In this document: piece by piece, positions 45,300-55,364 of the stretch | Layout: every line of letters begins with the position of its first letter | How positions within the stretch are numbered: the first letter of the stretch is position 1 | From: Agapanthus africanus | Taxonomy: Eukaryota > Streptophyta > Magnoliopsida > Asparagales > Amaryllidaceae | Direction of reading: 5' to 3' | DNA length: 64,000 bases | NCBI GenBank assembly: GCA_030015575.1 | Contig: JASDDO010000001.1 | Span: 514,967,772-515,031,771, forward strand | The notes under the pieces: model-generated | The model's input: only the letters and a program-made list of their open reading frames with translations | Database searches by the model: none | What the model was told of the DNA's origin: nothing | Program-made: the position numbers and the translations under genes

Positions 45300-46050
45300 T
45301 GTCAACTCCTGATTCTCCTTGTCGCAAAGCAACGCTTCGACTCGGATACATGTCAACCTCCGACCTCCCTGTCGTAAAGCAACGCTTCGACATGGATACA
45401 TGTCAACCCCTGACCTCTCTGTCATAAAGCAACGCTTCGACACGGATACATGTCAACCCCTGACCTCCCTGTCGTCAAGCAACGCTTCGACGCGGATACA
45501 TGTCAACCCCTGACCTCCCTGTCGTCAAGCAACGCTTCGACGCGGATACATGTCAACCTCTGACCTCCTTGTCGTAAAGCAACGCTTCGACACGGATAGA
45601 TGTCAACCCCTGACCTCCTTGTCGTAAAGAAACGCTTCAACTCAGATACATGTCAACCCCTGACCTCCTTGTCATAAAGCAACGCTTCGACACGGATACA
45701 TGTCAACCCCTGACCTCCTTGTCGTCAAGCAACGCTTCGACACGGATACAAGTCAACCCCTGACCTCCTTGTCATCAAGCAACGCTTCGACACGGATACA
45801 TGTCAACTCCTGATCTCCTTGTTGTAAAGCAACGCTTCGACACGGATACATGTCAACCCCTGACCTTCTTGTCATCAAGCAACGCTTCAATATGGATACA
45901 TGTCAACCCCTGACCTTCCTGTCGTCAAGCAATGCTTCGACACGGATACATGTCAACTCCTGACCTCTTTGTCGTAAAGCAACGCTTCGACACGGATACA
46001 TGTCAATCCATGACCTCCCTGTCGCAATGCAATGCTTCGACTCAGGAACA
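45300..46050. repeat. 50 bp tandem array, 15 units
   Basis: AACGCTTCGA (a few one-base variants) starts at 45331 and then every 50 bases exactly up to 46031. The unit also contains GGATACATGTCAACCCCTGA and CCTTGTCGTAAAGC. It occupies the place in element A that the 171 bp array holds in element B, and the two are unrelated in sequence. Confidence 0.95.
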
Positions 46051-46067
46051 AATCAACTCATCAACCA

Positions 46068-46240
46068 CTTACGAGTCCTCTCGACTTGTAAGGGAGAAAA
46101 TTCTCTTGCGAGATCCTTACGACTCTCAAGAGAAAGCACACTTAGGAATCCTCACGATTCCTAAGGAGAAAATACACCTGCGAGATCCTCTCGACTCGTA
46201 GTAAGAAAAGTCTTTATGAGACCCTCACGGCTCAGAAAGT
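46068..46240. repeat. Third hairpin cassette array, element A
   Basis: Five units follow the 50 bp array. The perfect one is CTTAGGAAT/ATTCCTAAG with loop CCTCACG (46141-46165). Others are CTTACGAG/CTTGTAAG-type and CTCTTGCGAG/CTCTCAAGAG with a single mismatch. Confidence 0.78.
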
Positions 46241-46624
46241 TGGAAAGTCTTAGGTTGCAGATCCTAACCCTGTCTCCTAAGCCATCACTACCCAACAAAG
46301 AGTCCTAGACGAACTTTTACTTATTATCTACAAGCCACACTTGCCAAAATTACATGCCATCGAAATCGAGGTGCTGCTCAAGAGTACATAAACTGCTTTG
46401 CGCCAAGTCAAAACAAAAAGGCATAACCCACGGACGTCAATCATATATTATGCAAGGCAATAAGAAGAATATTTGATTTACATCCAATTGAGCGTCCGAC
46501 GCGTACCCACACATGTATGTGCGAAAAGGATAAAATAAACACATGGAAAGGAAAAAATTGTTATTCATACCTCAGAAAGTTCTTACATTGATGAAAATAG
46601 TAAACAAAAGCATCATTAAAATGT

Positions 46625-47145
46625 TTACAATGGCAAAACATTGAATCCGGGACATGGATTAAAAAGTTCAAAAGTGAGGCCGTCTAAAGTGTTTCTGGCC
46701 TTTCTAACCATTCTTGTGGGCATCCTCTCACGATCACAAGCGTCAGGATCTTCGCTGATATTCTCCACCCTCTGATAAGCAGCGATGATCGTCGTCTGTT
46801 GGAAAGTTTGATGCAAAATATCAATGAGATTATCTCGGCGCTTCTTCGAGATCAGGCTCGTCAGATACACTGAGTGCACCTTATCTTCAGCGTCATCCAG
46901 TGCATTAAGTGGCATGGCTTCATAAAATCAAGGAAGTGCTCCCCAAATTGCTCTCATTATAATCTTCAAGAGAGCGGAGCGACAAGGAAGTAGTCGACTG
47001 TTGTGTGCATTGAAACGATTCATAATTTCAACGCATTGGGCGTTTGTAAACTCCTGGTTTTGACAACGGCCTTATGCGCGAATGTCCTCATAAGAAATAA
47101 TTTCGTCAAGACAGTACAGATGAGCGGCCACAGCGTCTGAAAATG
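46625..47145 (-). pseudogene. Antisense ORF remnant of element A
   Basis: The last 96 codons read openly and match antisense ORF 1 of element B. Shared segments include DDAEDKVHSVYLTSLISKK, RRDNLIDILHQTFQQ, EDPDACDRER and the C terminus LFNPCPGFNVLPL. Sequence similarity continues to about 47145, where the equivalent of B's N-terminal part lies in a decayed state. Its position between tandem arrays and the 3' LTR is the same as in B. This supports a conserved antisense gene in this Tat group. No function is known. Confidence 0.7.
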
Positions 47146-47425
47146 AAAATCAGTGAGAGTTTAGTGGACGGGCTGATCAAGAAAATGCTTATTGAAACAG
47201 ACACGGGGATTTAAACAACTCTTGATATCCGCATGAAGAAAACAAGTGCTAATTAAGACACCCAACAAATTCAAATTTGTGCAATTAAGGAAGGAATTCT
47301 AAAAGGATTCTCATTTAATGAGAGACTCCTCGAGAGCAACGCTCTGCAGATAGGAGTGACATCTGTCAACTCTAATTATGAGGGAATAAAAATTCCCCCA
47401 AAAATTCTGAAGAGCCATGCTCTGC

Positions 47426-50400
47426 TGTAACGTTTTAAAAATAATTAAATAAATAATTAAATGAATAAAATTGTTTAAATGAATTTTATGATTTTCAGTA
47501 AAGTAAAATGTATTTTTCGTAAAACCAAACCGTGATTGTTTTTCATTATAATTTCAAAAATACCTATTTTAATTATGTAATTACTAGTAAATGGTGTTTA
47601 TTTAGTCACTTATAAATTTTTAGTTTAATTAAATATTTTTCCTAAATTAATTATTTTAAATATTAACATAAGCTTTATTTTTACACTAAATTAGTGTAAA
47701 TTACAAATTTGAATGGTTTTAATTTGTAAAAATGAACCATGGCATATTATAATTTAGTGTGTATCATGCAAAATTTATTTGCAAATTTTTCCAATTTTCT
47801 AGAGTTTTCTTGAGTTGATATATTAAAGAAATAAAAGAAAATAAATAAATTCATGAAAAAACAATATAAAGTGATATTTTGGGGGAAAGTTCTACACAAC
47901 TCCTCACTCATTTCTTTCTCTCCCTCACCTCCCTCTCATGGCCGGCCATCACCCCATGGCAGCCCTCCCCCCCCCCCCCCATTTCCACTTCGTTTTTGTA
48001 CAAAAATCCATCAAATTACATCAAAAATTCAACAAAAAATGCACAAAATCCTATTTATTTCGTACCCTTTATTCTTTGCTCTTCTTTACATGAATTTTGG
48101 AGATGGATAACATGCATTTTGGAGGCTTATTTCATGTTTGGATTTCATAGTTTGGAGGTATACATCTTCTCCTTTTTATTTATTATTATTAGATGTTTCT
48201 TTTAAACATAATTAGATTTAATATATTAATTCTAGTTGCAAATTTTAAAATTAAAGTTAGGGTTTGTAAATTCAAGTTGTGGTTTTTAATAATTAATTAG
48301 GGTTATAATAACTAGTTTACCATTTTTAGAAGTGGAAAAATCTTGCATGATTGTTGTATAATAAATTGTTTATTCAAATTGATTTAATTAAGCTATTTAG
48401 CTAACTAGGTTTTTACAATATATATATATGGGTGAGATAAAATTCTAATTAATGTTTTTATCATTATATTATGGTTTTAATAGGGATATTAATATGTTAG
48501 TGGAATGCAAAACCTAATCTAGTTATTAGTTTCAATTGTTAGTTAATAAAGTGTGATAAATATGCTAATTATGCTAGTTTTTGCAAACTAGATTTTGGAA
48601 ATTCCTAAATAAATGAGATTAAAAATATAATTATGGTTTCATTATATCATTATCATCATGAATTGTAGTTTAATATATTAATTCATGCACAATGAAGTTT
48701 TGTTGTGGAATTGTGGTATTTTGCTTGAAAGATGTTAAAAATTACTAAAGGTTGCAAACTAGAAATTTCAAATTAATACAAATTTGTGTAATAAAAATAT
48801 AGTAATGGTTTGCATAGTCTAGTTATGCTATTTAATGAGTTTTATGACCATTGGTTTCATTTAAATGTCAAGTTTTGAAGAAAAACGGTAAATTGGCATT
48901 TTCGGGTTTTACGAAATCGGGCGATTTGATGGATTTTAGGGTTTCGATGGATTTAATCATGTTTTATAATATAAGTAATGAGTTTTAAAACTATGAGTTA
49001 TTTGTTGATGTTTATCTCGATCCATCGGAGTTTGTACGCCGATATCGAGCGATATTTGGTTCTTTTGCGTGAACGGGACATAGGTTTTAACCTATGCTGG
49101 TTCCTTGCGTCGTTTTGACTTTTGTATGTGATTCAGTTTACGATACTATTTATATGTTTGCGTTTAGGTACCCTCACGTGGACTGCGGGCGATGAAGAGG
49201 AGGATGGCGACACCGTCTTCGGCAAACATGGACCAGATAAGTAGATGCATATCTACGGGAGGAAGTCGGGTAGATGGCGTTTAGCACCCCCGCAACGTAA
49301 AATAGGAATAGTACTTATCGTCATTAGAAAACCAGATGTGACTCTAGATTCTTAATGAGTAGGACCCTAGTAATGACCCTAGGCTAGACTAGACTGATTT
49401 AGGAAAACTATACCAGAGGATGAATACCTTGGAAGAGGTTCGTAGGTTTCAGATAGAAACACACACACGCACACACTGAAACTCGACATGGTGTATACGT
49501 GTATGTGTATATATATATATAGGACTAGGTATAGGTATATATATATATATATACAACACGTATATGGGATTCATTGATGTGATATGATATCCGAGGTAGA
49601 TGAAACAGTATAACTGGGCTTGATGCCGTGATTCTTGGCTATACAGTCGTATTAAGTGTTAGCAGATTATTACAGAATGAGATAATGAACATGTATAAAT
49701 TATAATAGGTGGTGATGATATTGGGGTACATGGACTCTAAAATAGTACCCGGACTGTAACTTGTGACTGATCACGATATGATATATGTATGACTTGATTA
49801 CAACATCATATAGGTGTGACCTGACGTCGATATCATATAGGTGTGACTTGATGACGATATGATATCAGTATGACTTAATCACAATATGATACATATGACA
49901 TGATATTTCTGAGGATAAACTAATGATGCACATTATGATGGCAATGATATATGATTGATGTATGCGATTACAGTTTAGCACCTTGATCATGAGATGTATT
50001 GATGATGACATTATACGAATGATGAGACACCTAGGAGATACTTGACCCGTACCCCGATATTGGGATGCCGTACGATGGATTTTACCGTACGAGGCATAGA
50101 TATGATGATTGATCCGCACTCTTGATTCGAGAAAGCCGTACTACGTACGTGACGCTATTGAGGCTGGATCGCCGACTATTAGAGATATTAATTCAGACCT
50201 TAGGTAGACTCTTGTTTCTTATTGACTAGTTTCTTAGGTTTAGTTCCTTAGGAGGTTAGATGGACACTAGTTTAGGTTCGATTCTTATAGTGGTAGTTGT
50301 ACTCGTATATCGCAGAGGAGTGGATAATGCACATCTGTCTTCATATTCATGCTGTAATCATTATGGTGCATGTTCTTACATATGTTGCTATAATCAGTAT

Positions 50401-52045
50401 AAACCTTACCTGTTAGGACACCAGCACCATTACCGATGATGCGCATATTCCACACACACTTATTTGCCGGCTCACACACATCATCATCGGTAATTGCTAT
50501 GTCACGTACACTTTAGATCTTATTATCTTTTATTGATAGAATCAGCTAGCAACTAGATCGATATATAATATTGTGATTACTCTCAGATGCTAGTATAGAC
50601 ATGGCATTTATTACTTAGACATTCATGCATTCATATTCTCATGTTATCATGCAGTATTATGGGGCATATGCCGACACTTATCATTTACTTACTCATGATT
50701 TTGAGATTTGGATTTCTATGAGATTTCTGGATTTTGGGGAAAACCGCAAGAATATATAAAAACTTCTCTCTCTCCTCCTCTCTTTTTTAAAATATAAGAT
50801 GCGATTTTCTCGTGATGTATGTGTCGTCCACCATGAGATTTCATGTTTTCTGATGGATTTCGAGACCCGATTCAAGGAGTGGATGAACCGTCTCGGGTAC
50901 ATGGTGGGCCCGGTATGGTACCCCGGGGCAAGAAGATCGAGTTGTAGACGATGAGCCTGGCAGGGGAAGGCTACCTACCGGTGATGTCTGGCGCGGCGGA
51001 TATCCGGAGGATACCGACCGTTGTCGTGAGATTTGATGATATGGGCCGATCCGGACTGACGGAGCCCGAGGTATTGAGACTATGAGACTTGAGATTTACA
51101 TGTTTGTGTCGATACTTGACACGGATTTCCATGGATTTCATTGTTGAGATTTCAGATTCCTATACACATTTTACTAGGATAACAGCTAAAGATTTCTTAT
51201 ACAGATATATCTGGATTTCAGGATTGATTATTTTATATTCATGGTGCATGCATATCCATTCATATGACATAGTATTATATGAGGCACTGACAAGAGCACG
51301 GAGTATCTGCATTTACACGTAGTTTTACCCTACTATTACTAGATGATTAGGATATAATAGTGTATTATTATGACCTAGTATAGCGTCGTGCATTCGATTT
51401 CTTTTCGTAGATGTTTTCTACTCACGAGTTGGCAACTCACCCCCGTTGTGCCAAATTTTATTACAGGTTCGATGTACTGGTTTCCCTGGCAGCTTGCTGG
51501 CACATCTTTTCTTTCAGGGTGATTTGCACGGTAGCTTGGTTCACTTGTATCTGAATCACCATTGTATTTTATTCATTCATTTGTATCTAGTAAGCTCCAT
51601 CAACCATACTTGTATTACTTGATAAGTTTATTGGACCAGTCTTTTATTTCGACCTTAGAGTCGCGCATGTATTATTCTGATCTGGTGGTTTTGTTTTCTT
51701 TTGAGTTTTGAGCCTCGCCCTTTTGGCGTTGTATACTATTGTGTATTGTTGTGGTTGTTTCCGCCTGTTGGCGTTGAGCTAGCTCCCGTTTGGGGATGCT
51801 TTTTATTGTTTATGTATATTATACTTGTTGTACCCGTTTGGGACCAGTTTTTACAGAGGAGACTCTGCCGAAATTTTTGGGAAAATTTGCTGATGCTTTG
51901 AAACTTGTTTTCTTCATGTTTCTTTTACTTCTTCTTCTTTTATATGGTTTAGATTTCTGGGCTTCGGCTTACTTAGGTTACGTTGCCCCTCTAGACGTTT
52001 CGTAATCTAAGTGCCGGTCACGTTCCGTACTTTCGGGTCGTGACA
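47426..52045 (+). mobile_element. Solo LTR, 4.6 kb, Tekay/Del-like, inside element A 3' UTR
   Basis: This single TG...CA unit (TGTAACG...GGGTCGTGACA) of 4620 bp has a perfect TCTGC duplication (47421-47425 and 52046-52050). It aligns over its length with solo LTR 1 but is clearly diverged, so the two belong to different subfamilies or ages. It includes a run of 14 C (47967-47980) and TA-rich simple repeats near 49505-49550. There is no internal coding region. Confidence 0.88.
50429..50494. other. Conserved inverted repeat in solo LTR 2
   Basis: ATTACCGATGATG (50429-50441) pairs perfectly with CATCATCGGTAAT (50482-50494). It corresponds to 24500-24565 in solo LTR 1, where the arms are 11 bases. 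Confidence 0.75.
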
Positions 52046-52050
52046 TCTGC

Positions 52051-52562
52051 AAAGAAGATGGAACAATCCATCAAAAACCCTAAAAGCAAAGCTTTTTACA
52101 AAAGTTAAAAACTTCAGGATCTTTAAAGATCTGTAAAGCGAACTCTAAGAGTTCTTCGTTAATGGGTTAAAGGAACCCTAAAAAGGATTTCTTTCTCTGA
52201 TCCATGATCTAGAAAGAGAAAAGCTCTGGTTTTTAATTAACAGGTTGAGAAACCCTAAAAATCTTTAAGATCTGTGATCTAAGTAGAGCAAACCTCTGTT
52301 AATGGGTTCAAATCTTACTAAAAAATTTGACAGAGTCTTAACTCTAAAGGAGTTTTCTGAAGCAGAAAGCTTGGCTCTGAAAGAGAATTAGATTCTCAAG
52401 AATAAGAAAATAAGAAGATAAACAGAGGTCATCTCAAAGGGGCCAAAGACCCTATTTATAGACACTGGAAGTCGATCCAATTTCCAAGACAATCTAACGG
52501 TGGAAAGGCTGCCACCGCTGCATTCACGTGTAAAGCACATGAGCGCACCGGTGGGGGGCATT
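52051..52562 (+). other. End of element A 3' UTR with polypurine tract
   Basis: The remainder of the A 3' UTR after solo LTR 2 is AT-rich with repeated AACCCTAAAA and GATCT words. It ends with the run GTGGGGGG (52551-52558) four bases before the 3' LTR, as in element B. I see no gene. Confidence 0.7.
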
Positions 52563-52655
52563 TGTTTCCCCCAATCAGAGCAAAGATCTGTTCAAATTTT
52601 GAAATTTAAAATGAAACAGCGCTTCATAAAAGCGCCCGCGCTAGGAGCGCCAGCA

Positions 52656-52925
52656 CTAAGAGTCAATGACTCTGAGGCAGTGCTCACGTGCAAAACACGA
52701 GAGCGCTCGCGCCAGGAACGCTAGCGCTAAGAGTCAAAGACTTTGAGGCAGCGCTCACGTGCAAAGCACAAGAGCGCTAACGCCACGTGCGCCGGCGCTA
52801 AGAGTCAAAGACTCTAAGGCAGCGCTCACGTGCAAAGCACGAGAGCGCTAGCGCCAAGTGCGTCGGCGCTAAGAGTCAAAGACTCTGAAGCAGCGCTCAC
52901 GTGCAAGGTACGAGAGTGCCAAACG
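52656..52925. repeat. 71 bp tandem repeat, four units, LTR A
   Basis: CTAAGAGTCAA starts at 52656, 52727, 52798 and 52869, an exact 71 bp period. Each unit carries a G-box in GCTCACGTGC and AGCGCT words. It lies upstream of the TATA box, matching the place of the G-box array in LTR B. Confidence 0.88.
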
Positions 52926-53275
52926 CTAGAACTAAATGTTCTCCACCGTTGGATCAAAAATCCAACGAAGATGATAAATCATCAAATTACCAGAATAAAA
53001 TTCTGTTGAGGGAATACTCCTCAAATCTTTCCAAACGGAAAAGATTGTGCTCTGTAAATCAGAGCACCGTTGGATCAAAGATCCAATGGTGATTATAACC
53101 ACCAAGATACAGAACAATCTCTGTATGGGAAAATAATTTTCCAATCTTGTTAAGTAACAAGAAAGATGTCTTCTGTAAAACAGAAGCCCTAGGATCAAAG
53201 ATCCAACGGTAGGAAACATCCCCAAATCAATTAGAGAAAAGTTCTCCTTAACTGATTCAACAAATCAGCCTCCAC

Positions 53276-53284
53276 TATATAAAG
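53276..53284 (+). promoter_or_regulatory. LTR TATA box of element A
   Basis: TATATAAAG follows a CCTCCAC context. The same box with the same context is in LTR C at 55451-55459. Confidence 0.7.
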
Positions 53285-53599
53285 GCTCCAAGACTTCAAG
53301 TCTGAAAAAAAGGAACCCCCGTAAAAAACTTCGAGTTCTCAAAAAAAAAAGAAAGAAGAACTTAGTTCTTTTTCTAGATCATAGATCTACAAAAACAGAA
53401 GTCTTTCATAAGAGTAGAAGAGATTGGAGCATCTCATCATAAAAAAATGAGGAAGAAAAACTTAGTTCTCTTTAGATCACAGATCAATAAGATAAAATCT
53501 TTCACAAAAACAGAAGAGATCATAGCATCTCCTATTAAAATAAGAACTTAGTTCTTGGATCCACGAGACAAGGTCTCTTAATTCTCCGAGCACAGAATT

Positions 53600-54275
53600 G
53601 ATCAAGTGCGTTTTGCACTCATTTGCTAGCGCTCAGCGCCAAGCGCGCCACGTGCTCCTTACGTGGGCGCTACTTAATAAAGAGCGCTCTGCACTTATGG
53701 GCTGGCACTCAGCGCCAAACACGCCACGTGCTCCTCACGTGTGCGCCATTTTCATAAGAAGTGCCTTAGCACTCCAAGTCTGGCGCTCAGTGCCAAGCGC
53801 GCCACGTGCTCCTCATGTGTGCGCTATTTCATAAGAAGTGCCTTAGCACTCCAGGTCTGGCGCTCAGCGCCAAGCGCACCACGTGCTCCTCACGTGTGCG
53901 CTATTTCATAAGAAGCGCCTCAGCGCTCCAGGTCTGGCGCTCAGCGCCAAGCGCGCCACGTGCTCCTCACGTGTGCGCTATTTCATAAGAAGCGGCTTAG
54001 CGCTCCAGGTCTGGCGCTCAGCGCCAAGCGTGCCGCGTGCTCCTCACGTGTGCGCTATTTTATAAGAAGCACCTTAGCGCTCCAGATCTGGCGCCAAGCG
54101 CACCACGTGCTCCTCACGTGTGCGCTATTTCATAAGAAGCGCCTCAGCACTCCAGGTCTGGCGCTCAGCGCCAAGCGCACCACGTGCTCCTCACGTGTGC
54201 GCTATTTCATAAGAAGCGCCTCAGCGCTCCAAGCATGGCGCTCAATGCCAAGTGCTCTGTACATAAAGCGCTCTG
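53600..54275. repeat. 77 bp tandem array, about eight units, LTR A
   Basis: Units with GCGCCAAGCGCGCCACGTG, CTCCTCACGTG and GCGCTATTTCATAAGAAG repeat with a 77 bp period (anchors near 53669, 53746, 53824, 53901, 53978, 54055). One unit is 70 bp. Each has two G-box-like CACGTG sites and GCGCT/AGCGC inverted words. LTR C has a shorter array of 70-76 bp units (55804-56060). Confidence 0.88.
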
Positions 54276-54561
54276 CCCTACCAAGAGTGTTCAACACTCA
54301 ATAAAAGACAAAAGAAAAAGGGGTGTCAGAACCCAAATTAATGCTCAGCATTATTGAACAAAAGAGGCTAAGCCCAAACAAATGTTTAACACCCAAACAA
54401 ATGTTCAACATCAAAACAAATGTTCAACAGTTTAATCAGAACTGAATGGGCTGAGCCCAAGTTGGCCACAAGTCCATAGCTCAGACCAGCTGAGCCCATA
54501 TGCTCACAATTGGTCTTGGTCCCAAGTCTGACTACAGATCTCCCAACCAATCTTGGTTCAA

Positions 54562-54636
54562 GGGTACATCTCTTCATTCCTCTGATATGTGTTGTTGTAA
54601 TTCTTCAACGTCTTCAGAGAGGTGACGGGTCCCGAC
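54562..54636. other. Two-tier hairpin block of LTR A
   Basis: The block has GGGTACATCTC at the start, outer stem CTCTGA/TCAGAG, inner GTTG/CAAC and GACGGGTCCCGA at the end. It is the same as in LTR B, although most of the LTR around it has diverged. Confidence 0.72.
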
Positions 54637-55364
54637 AACCAGACACTCCATGGACTATGATGTCCTTAAACTTATGGACTGCAACGTCCCTAAACTAAAC
54701 TCTAAAGACTATGATGTCCTTAAACTATGGACTATGATGTCCTTAAACTCTACGGACTATGATGTCCTTAAACTTATGGACCACAACGTCCCTAAACTAA
54801 AATGATAGAGCCCAAATGCTCTGTCGTCAGATCTAAATGATCATGAAACCCCGTTGAGTAGATCTTAGTCTAAAATTAGACTAACGTATCATCAACAAAC
54901 GTTTGAGTTGACCTTAGTCTAAAACAAGACTAACGGTCCTTAAACCAATCCAAACCCGAATCTAAGACAATACGGATTTGGATTAATCCACGCCCTACGG
55001 GCGACAACACAAATTAGTCTCTGTGTATAGTCCACGGGCAACCAAAAATAAAACAAACACATACGACACGAAGTGACCATCTGGAGAAGGAGAAAGTGGT
55101 TACCGCTATGCGGTAGCCTAATTAACTGCAGAGGCTTGCGCCTACAGGGAAGAGCGTCTCTACAATAAAAAAAACTCCTCATACACGAGGGGGAATCTGA
55201 CAAAATCTCCTACAACGGCCGCATCTGTCTAAACCTCCGATACACGGTGCCATAAATCAACTTGGCATGTTCGGAGAGGTGGACGGATAAAACCCAATAG
55301 TATCTGCCCCCAAAATTCAGGCCGGACATCCCAACGTCCTGGTCGCGTCTTTCGGCGGCGAACA

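Larger units (their letters stand above)
43356..47420 (+). other. Element A 3' UTR, first part
   Basis: The segment resumes element A after insertion B. Its start (CTACGCCTGACGAGTC, then GATAGATGACGACG and GTCCGCTCGCTATCTTC) aligns with the B sequence at 33110-33185. It holds GGACC...GTCC-type short repeats (43480-43590), a 128 bp pair, hairpin cassettes, 60 bp repeats with AGCCGAAATGTTTGGGCAACT (44630-44760), a 113 bp pair, the 50 bp array, further hairpin cassettes and an antisense ORF remnant. It is interrupted at 47426 by solo LTR 2. Confidence 0.82.
1..55364 (+). mobile_element. Element A: Ty3/gypsy, Tat lineage, left end outside window
   Basis: This is the outer element carrying most of the window. 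Its pieces read in order once the nested insertions are recognised: protease and linker (1-1559), RT to integrase (12161-15923), 3' UTR (43356-47420 and 52051-52562) and 3' LTR (52563-55364). A second RNase H of the archaeal type between RNase H and integrase is the mark of the Tat lineage (Ogre/Retand/Grande relatives). The left LTR and gag lie outside the window. It is a broken fossil: its reading frames have a few breaks, and three other elements have landed in it. Its 3' LTR is followed directly by the inner part of a related LTR, which suggests that A itself inserted into an older Tat element (C). Age cannot be judged because only one LTR is visible. Confidence 0.85.
52563..55364 (+). repeat. 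3' LTR of element A
   Basis: It starts TGTTTCCCCCAATC and ends CGGCGGCGAACA. The start and the last 600 bases resemble LTR B, but the middle is different. It holds a 71 bp array, perfect micro-palindromes (53047-53186), a TATA box, a 77 bp array, one two-tier hairpin block (54562-54636) and the U5 hairpin pair (55101-55141). Micro-palindromes include GTGCTCTG/CAGAGCAC, TTGGATC/GATCCAA, CTTGTTA/TAACAAG and CTTCTGT/ACAGAAG in a row. Confidence 0.85.

Noticed and set aside
45319-46201. Plus-strand frames across the 50 bp array
   Set aside because: Repeat-derived frames. The period of 50 shifts frame every unit and no product resembles a protein family.
33787-46240. CRISPR-like look of short palindromic repeats at regular spacing
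   Set aside because: The units change in the stem and not in a spacer, there are no cas genes, and the context is a plant retrotransposon 3' UTR.
47967-47980. Run of 14 C as a regulatory element
   Set aside because: It is a simple homopolymer in a pyrimidine-rich stretch; the other solo LTR has mixed C and T there.
53598-54304. Overlapping plus-strand frames with CALFHKK-type repeats
   Set aside because: They come from the 77 bp LTR array; codons follow the repeat, not a gene.
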